The notes beneath the pieces were generated by a model. The model had not been told where the DNA came from and did no database searches. It saw only the letters and a program-made list of their open reading frames with translations. Shown piece by piece: positions 61,001 to 64,000 of a DNA stretch of 64,000 nucleotides; within the stretch, counting starts at the first letter, position 1; the number at the start of each line of letters is the position of its first letter. Made by a program: the position numbers and the translations under genes. The stretch spans positions 62,001-126,000 of the forward strand of contig WBMZ01008677.1 of NCBI GenBank assembly GCA_013400975.1. The letters run 5' to 3'. Origin of the DNA: Atrichornis clamosus (Eukaryota; Chordata; Aves; Passeriformes; Menuridae).

Positions 61001-63030
61001 CTGAACAGCTATTAATCACATGCCAAACTATCCAAGATCGTGCTTTGTTATTACTGCAGAGGCAGCTGAGAGTGGATTGGGAAAGAAGCAGCTTTAAATG
61101 TCTAAATGCACAGGCAAGTAGTTACAGTAAAGCCAAATAATACTGAATCAGAAATTAATAAAACAAGCCATCATATCATAGGCTGTCCTGCCCCATTGGC
61201 ACTGGAAGAACTGTAGTATTGTATAAGTGGAAGCTGCTTATCCTGAAGCTAGTAAAAGAACCCTACATGATTTGTGCTGAGCAATGCTGATGGTAGTGCT
61301 CCAGCCCGGGGGCTGTCAGGTTGTTTCTAGCATGTCACAGAGAAAGGAACACAACTGCAATCTGCAAGGAATCAGACGTGCACCTACTCTTGCCCTTAAT
61401 GTCCTTTCATTGAGCAACTTCAGATTAAGCCCACTGTGAGTCATTTCCAGTCCCCGGGGTTCAGGGCTAACACTGAAGTGCAGTTCAGCTCTCAGGCACA
61501 GGCGATCCTTGACCTCTGTTGCAAGACAGCTTTTGAAGGTGTTATCGTCATGGGACTGTTTGGTTCTGTCCAAATGTCACAAATGGGCTGCACTGGCATG
61601 GCCATTTGGGAGCTGCTTTCCAAATCTGCTCAAGTTCCCTCCCACAGCAGAGTCCCTTGTGCTAGAAGAATTGTCTAACCTACAGCAGTCAAAACTGGTA
61701 TGCTTTCTAATGACATAATGGGTAATGGGTATCTGTGTTCCTGCATGAGACATCAATAATACAAAAGATCCTGAGAAACTTTCCGAAATTGAATATAACC
61801 TAAAATAAAAACAGTAAGAGGATTCATAAGTGTCAGGTCATTCCACCTCACCTGTGAGCTGATAAAAAGATTGGAGTTATCAAAATCTGCTATGTTTCAT
61901 TTGTATTTAATACCACTGAATTGCAAACCTGATATATTGACTCCAGGATCAAAATGAAATTACAAATAAAGAGCACGAGTTAATGATATATTAAACCCTG
62001 TTCAAGTAAGTAATGCAAGTTAGCACCTGTTTATAGAAAATAAAATTAAGCTAGCTTGATATTTTTTATGAGGCTATAATTCAGCTAATAGAGGAAATAG
62101 TGATAGACTTTTGTGGGCATTTGATTTGGGCCATGTGCTATTTTTATTAACAGAGCAGAACAATAGAAAATAAACATGGCATGTATTATATTATAAAATC
62201 CTGGCTAGTTAACAGTTATAAATAAAATAGAATTATTAAAGGTCAGACAGCTTTATAGAGAAATCTTGAAGAGATTTGTCCTTACCTTTATGATAGGAGA
62301 AAGTTTTTAAACTTAATTTTCTAAGGAAACAACACATCAATATTTTCCACATCTGTTTGTGCTCTGCCCTCTAACAACTTTTGTATCCATTGGGCAAATT
62401 TCAAGCAAATTGGCAGAAGCTTCTGATCTCAAAAGTCATTTCTGTGGACAGCAGCAAAAGGATAAGGGAGAGCAACGAAGAATGTGCCCTAATTGAGAAA
62501 TGCAGTAGTGTGAACACATGTATTTATGGACACACACAATACTAGAGCCTCCACATGGCTGAGAGACCTCATCGATGCTTGACCCTCATGAAACACTTCC
62601 ACTGTAGCTGGAGACTGACCACACAGTCCAGATCTGTGGGAAGCTGGCCTGTACTGGGTCTGCTCCATGGGGACTACTAGTTAGGCATGAGAAGCTGAAA
62701 AAATTGTATGTCATTAATGCTGCAGCTGGGTGAGCAGTCAGGAGCAAAGAGAGCAGGCTGCTGATACAAATGTCTTGGTAAGCTTTCCATAGGTAAACAG
62801 GAGCAGCCCTAATAACTGCAGATCTCATCATCATGGAGGGAAGGACATCAGCCACTCTTTCAGGCACAGGAGTCAGTAGTGGTGTTGAGGAGACCGGTGG
62901 CTTCACCAGCGTTGAGGTCACTTTTATCTTGTTGGAAATGTGCTCATCCAAACAACATGTTTCATGGAAAAAATAACCACTAGTTAGATGCAAGCTTATA
63001 CTCGGTGTAATTAAAAGGTGACTGGCACTA

Positions 63031-63165
63031 TCCCTGTTTACAAGACTCAGAAGAGATGTAGGAGAGTGGAGTCGTCCAAGTTAAACATTGGACAAGAAAG
63101 AGAGTTGGAGTTAGAACCAAGATCATCTATGTCCCAGATGTCTCTTCTGCTACATTATTTTACCT
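63031..63165 (-). repeat. Possible MIR-type SINE relic, antisense
   Basis: CCCTGTTTACAAGACTCAG, then AGTCGTCCAAGTTAAAC, then GAGTTGGAGTTAGAACCAAG and a 'cccagatgtctcttctgcta' block loosely follow the antisense MIR layout. Similarity is weak. Confidence 0.3.
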
Positions 63166-63403
63166 TCCATATCCTTATGTTTCCATGTTGAAGTGGCAAA
63201 CCAATCCATGTGAATATAAAAACAGCACCTTTCTTATACAAAGGTTCGTAACAGCTTGCGGCACTCATCACTCTTGAGACATAGTTATGGTCTGCTCTGT
63301 TGCTAACACTTTTGGATTTTAATTAGTTTGAAAACACATTTGTAACAGCATATACAAGAACAGCAGAGTAAAAATAACAATAAAGCTATGTTGTGTTTTT
63401 GGT

Positions 63404-63428
63404 GTAAACTCTTTGGTTTGGAGTTTAC
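63404..63428. promoter_or_regulatory. Inverted GTAAAC pair (forkhead-like half sites)
   Basis: A perfect 8-base inverted repeat, GTAAACTC (63404-63411) and GAGTTTAC (63421-63428), with a 9-base spacer. Each arm contains GTAAAC, the core recognised by forkhead (FOX) factors. It lies in AT-rich sequence of the last intron. A regulatory role is only inferred. Confidence 0.3.
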
Positions 63429-64000
63429 GATTTATGTGTTCTGGAACTGGATTATTGCCTTATAAAACAATGCAGCAGCCTTTTCTCATTTAGTTAGACA
63501 TCCATTTTTATTAGGGTGCTCTATAGAATGCCTGCAATAATATTAAAAAGGTACACAAGGTTCATTATTTCACAACAAGCAACTAGCCAAGACCATTATT
63601 ATTTTTATAACAGTCAGGCTTTCTATTGAAATACAGTTTGGATTATAACCTTTTTTCCTCCTCCCTTTTCCTCTTTTCTCTGCCCAAAACCAAGATGTGC
63701 AATTGTTCCTTTTCAGATTGCTTTTCCACTCCCCTACAAAACATGCCATTTTCTGTGAAATGGATGGATTATAATGGGAACAGATCAGTGATAATGCATT
63801 GCTGGAATACAGCTATCCCCGAGAGAGCTTATAATAATATCCAGCCTTCCTAAGCTTTCAAATCTGCAGTTTGGACAGCCTATAGCTCTAATATGGGATC
63901 TAGTTCTGAAATTTCCCTGCACTTAAAATTCTTTGATGCTCAATTATTGTTTGGGATCTGGCCTCCCTGTTACATTGCCATGGCAACTGCCTTGCATAAA

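Larger units (their letters stand above)
43196..64000. other. KALRN: Large intron or 3' region after exon 20 (at least 20.8 kb)
   Basis: No exon of known kalirin type was recognised here. I looked for the SH3 exon that normally follows and for the short kalirin-7 tail ending S-T-Y-V, and saw neither in the + frames. The stretch holds a short antisense CR1 end (48127-48175), possible MIR relics (46190, 57973, 63031), a TA microsatellite (52938), a CpG-dense patch that could be a terminal exon (53146), and several AT-rich blocks resembling conserved noncoding DNA. An open minus-strand frame at 43577-43822 is discussed separately. Confidence 0.7.

Overview
The window is vertebrate nuclear DNA, most likely from a bird or a close sauropsid relative. 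It is AT-rich intronic sequence broken by short, phase-compatible exons with GT/AG borders. It carries the 3' end of a CR1 LINE at 31580-31820, plus weaker CR1 scraps near 10.7 kb and 48.1 kb. There are few repeats, the introns are compact, and I see no Alu/B1-type SINEs. A few old MIR-type core-SINE relics are also visible. Nothing prokaryotic or viral is apparent.

The window holds one recognisable gene, on the + strand: the middle part of KALRN (kalirin), a neuronal Rho-family guanine nucleotide exchange factor. I place 20 consecutive coding exons between 5626 and 43195. Together they give 2589 nt, exactly 863 codons, with every exon-exon phase agreeing. The order is the later spectrin-like repeats (exons 1-10, 5626-29120), the first Dbl-homology (DH1) domain (exons 10/11-16, 29002-39493), the first pleckstrin-homology (PH1) domain (exons 17-19, 40627-42154), and a Ser/Thr-rich linker exon (43093-43195). 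The gene's start (SEC14 domain, first spectrin repeats) lies upstream of base 1. The SH3, GEF2, Ig/FN3 and kinase exons lie beyond base 64000 or are skipped. The exon numbers used here are local to the window.

Region by region: 1-5625 is intron upstream of the first exon. 5626-30256 holds spectrin-repeat exons separated by introns of 0.4-5.6 kb. 30257-39493 is the DH1 block. 40627-42154 is the PH1 block. 43196-64000 is at least 20.8 kb of intron with no further exon of known kalirin type that I could recognise.

The most interesting observations are two candidate alternative 3' ends after the last recognised exon. The first is an in-frame read-through of 31 codons closed by TGA and followed by ATTAAA (43196-43327). 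The second is a CpG-dense patch at 53146-53304 with a good acceptor, the correct phase, a 52-codon reading frame and an ATTAAA just downstream. Either would end the protein after DH1-PH1 and before the SH3 domain, as mammalian kalirin-7 does, but with an unrelated tail. Both are inferences from sequence and need transcript evidence. I found no undescribed multi-gene system.
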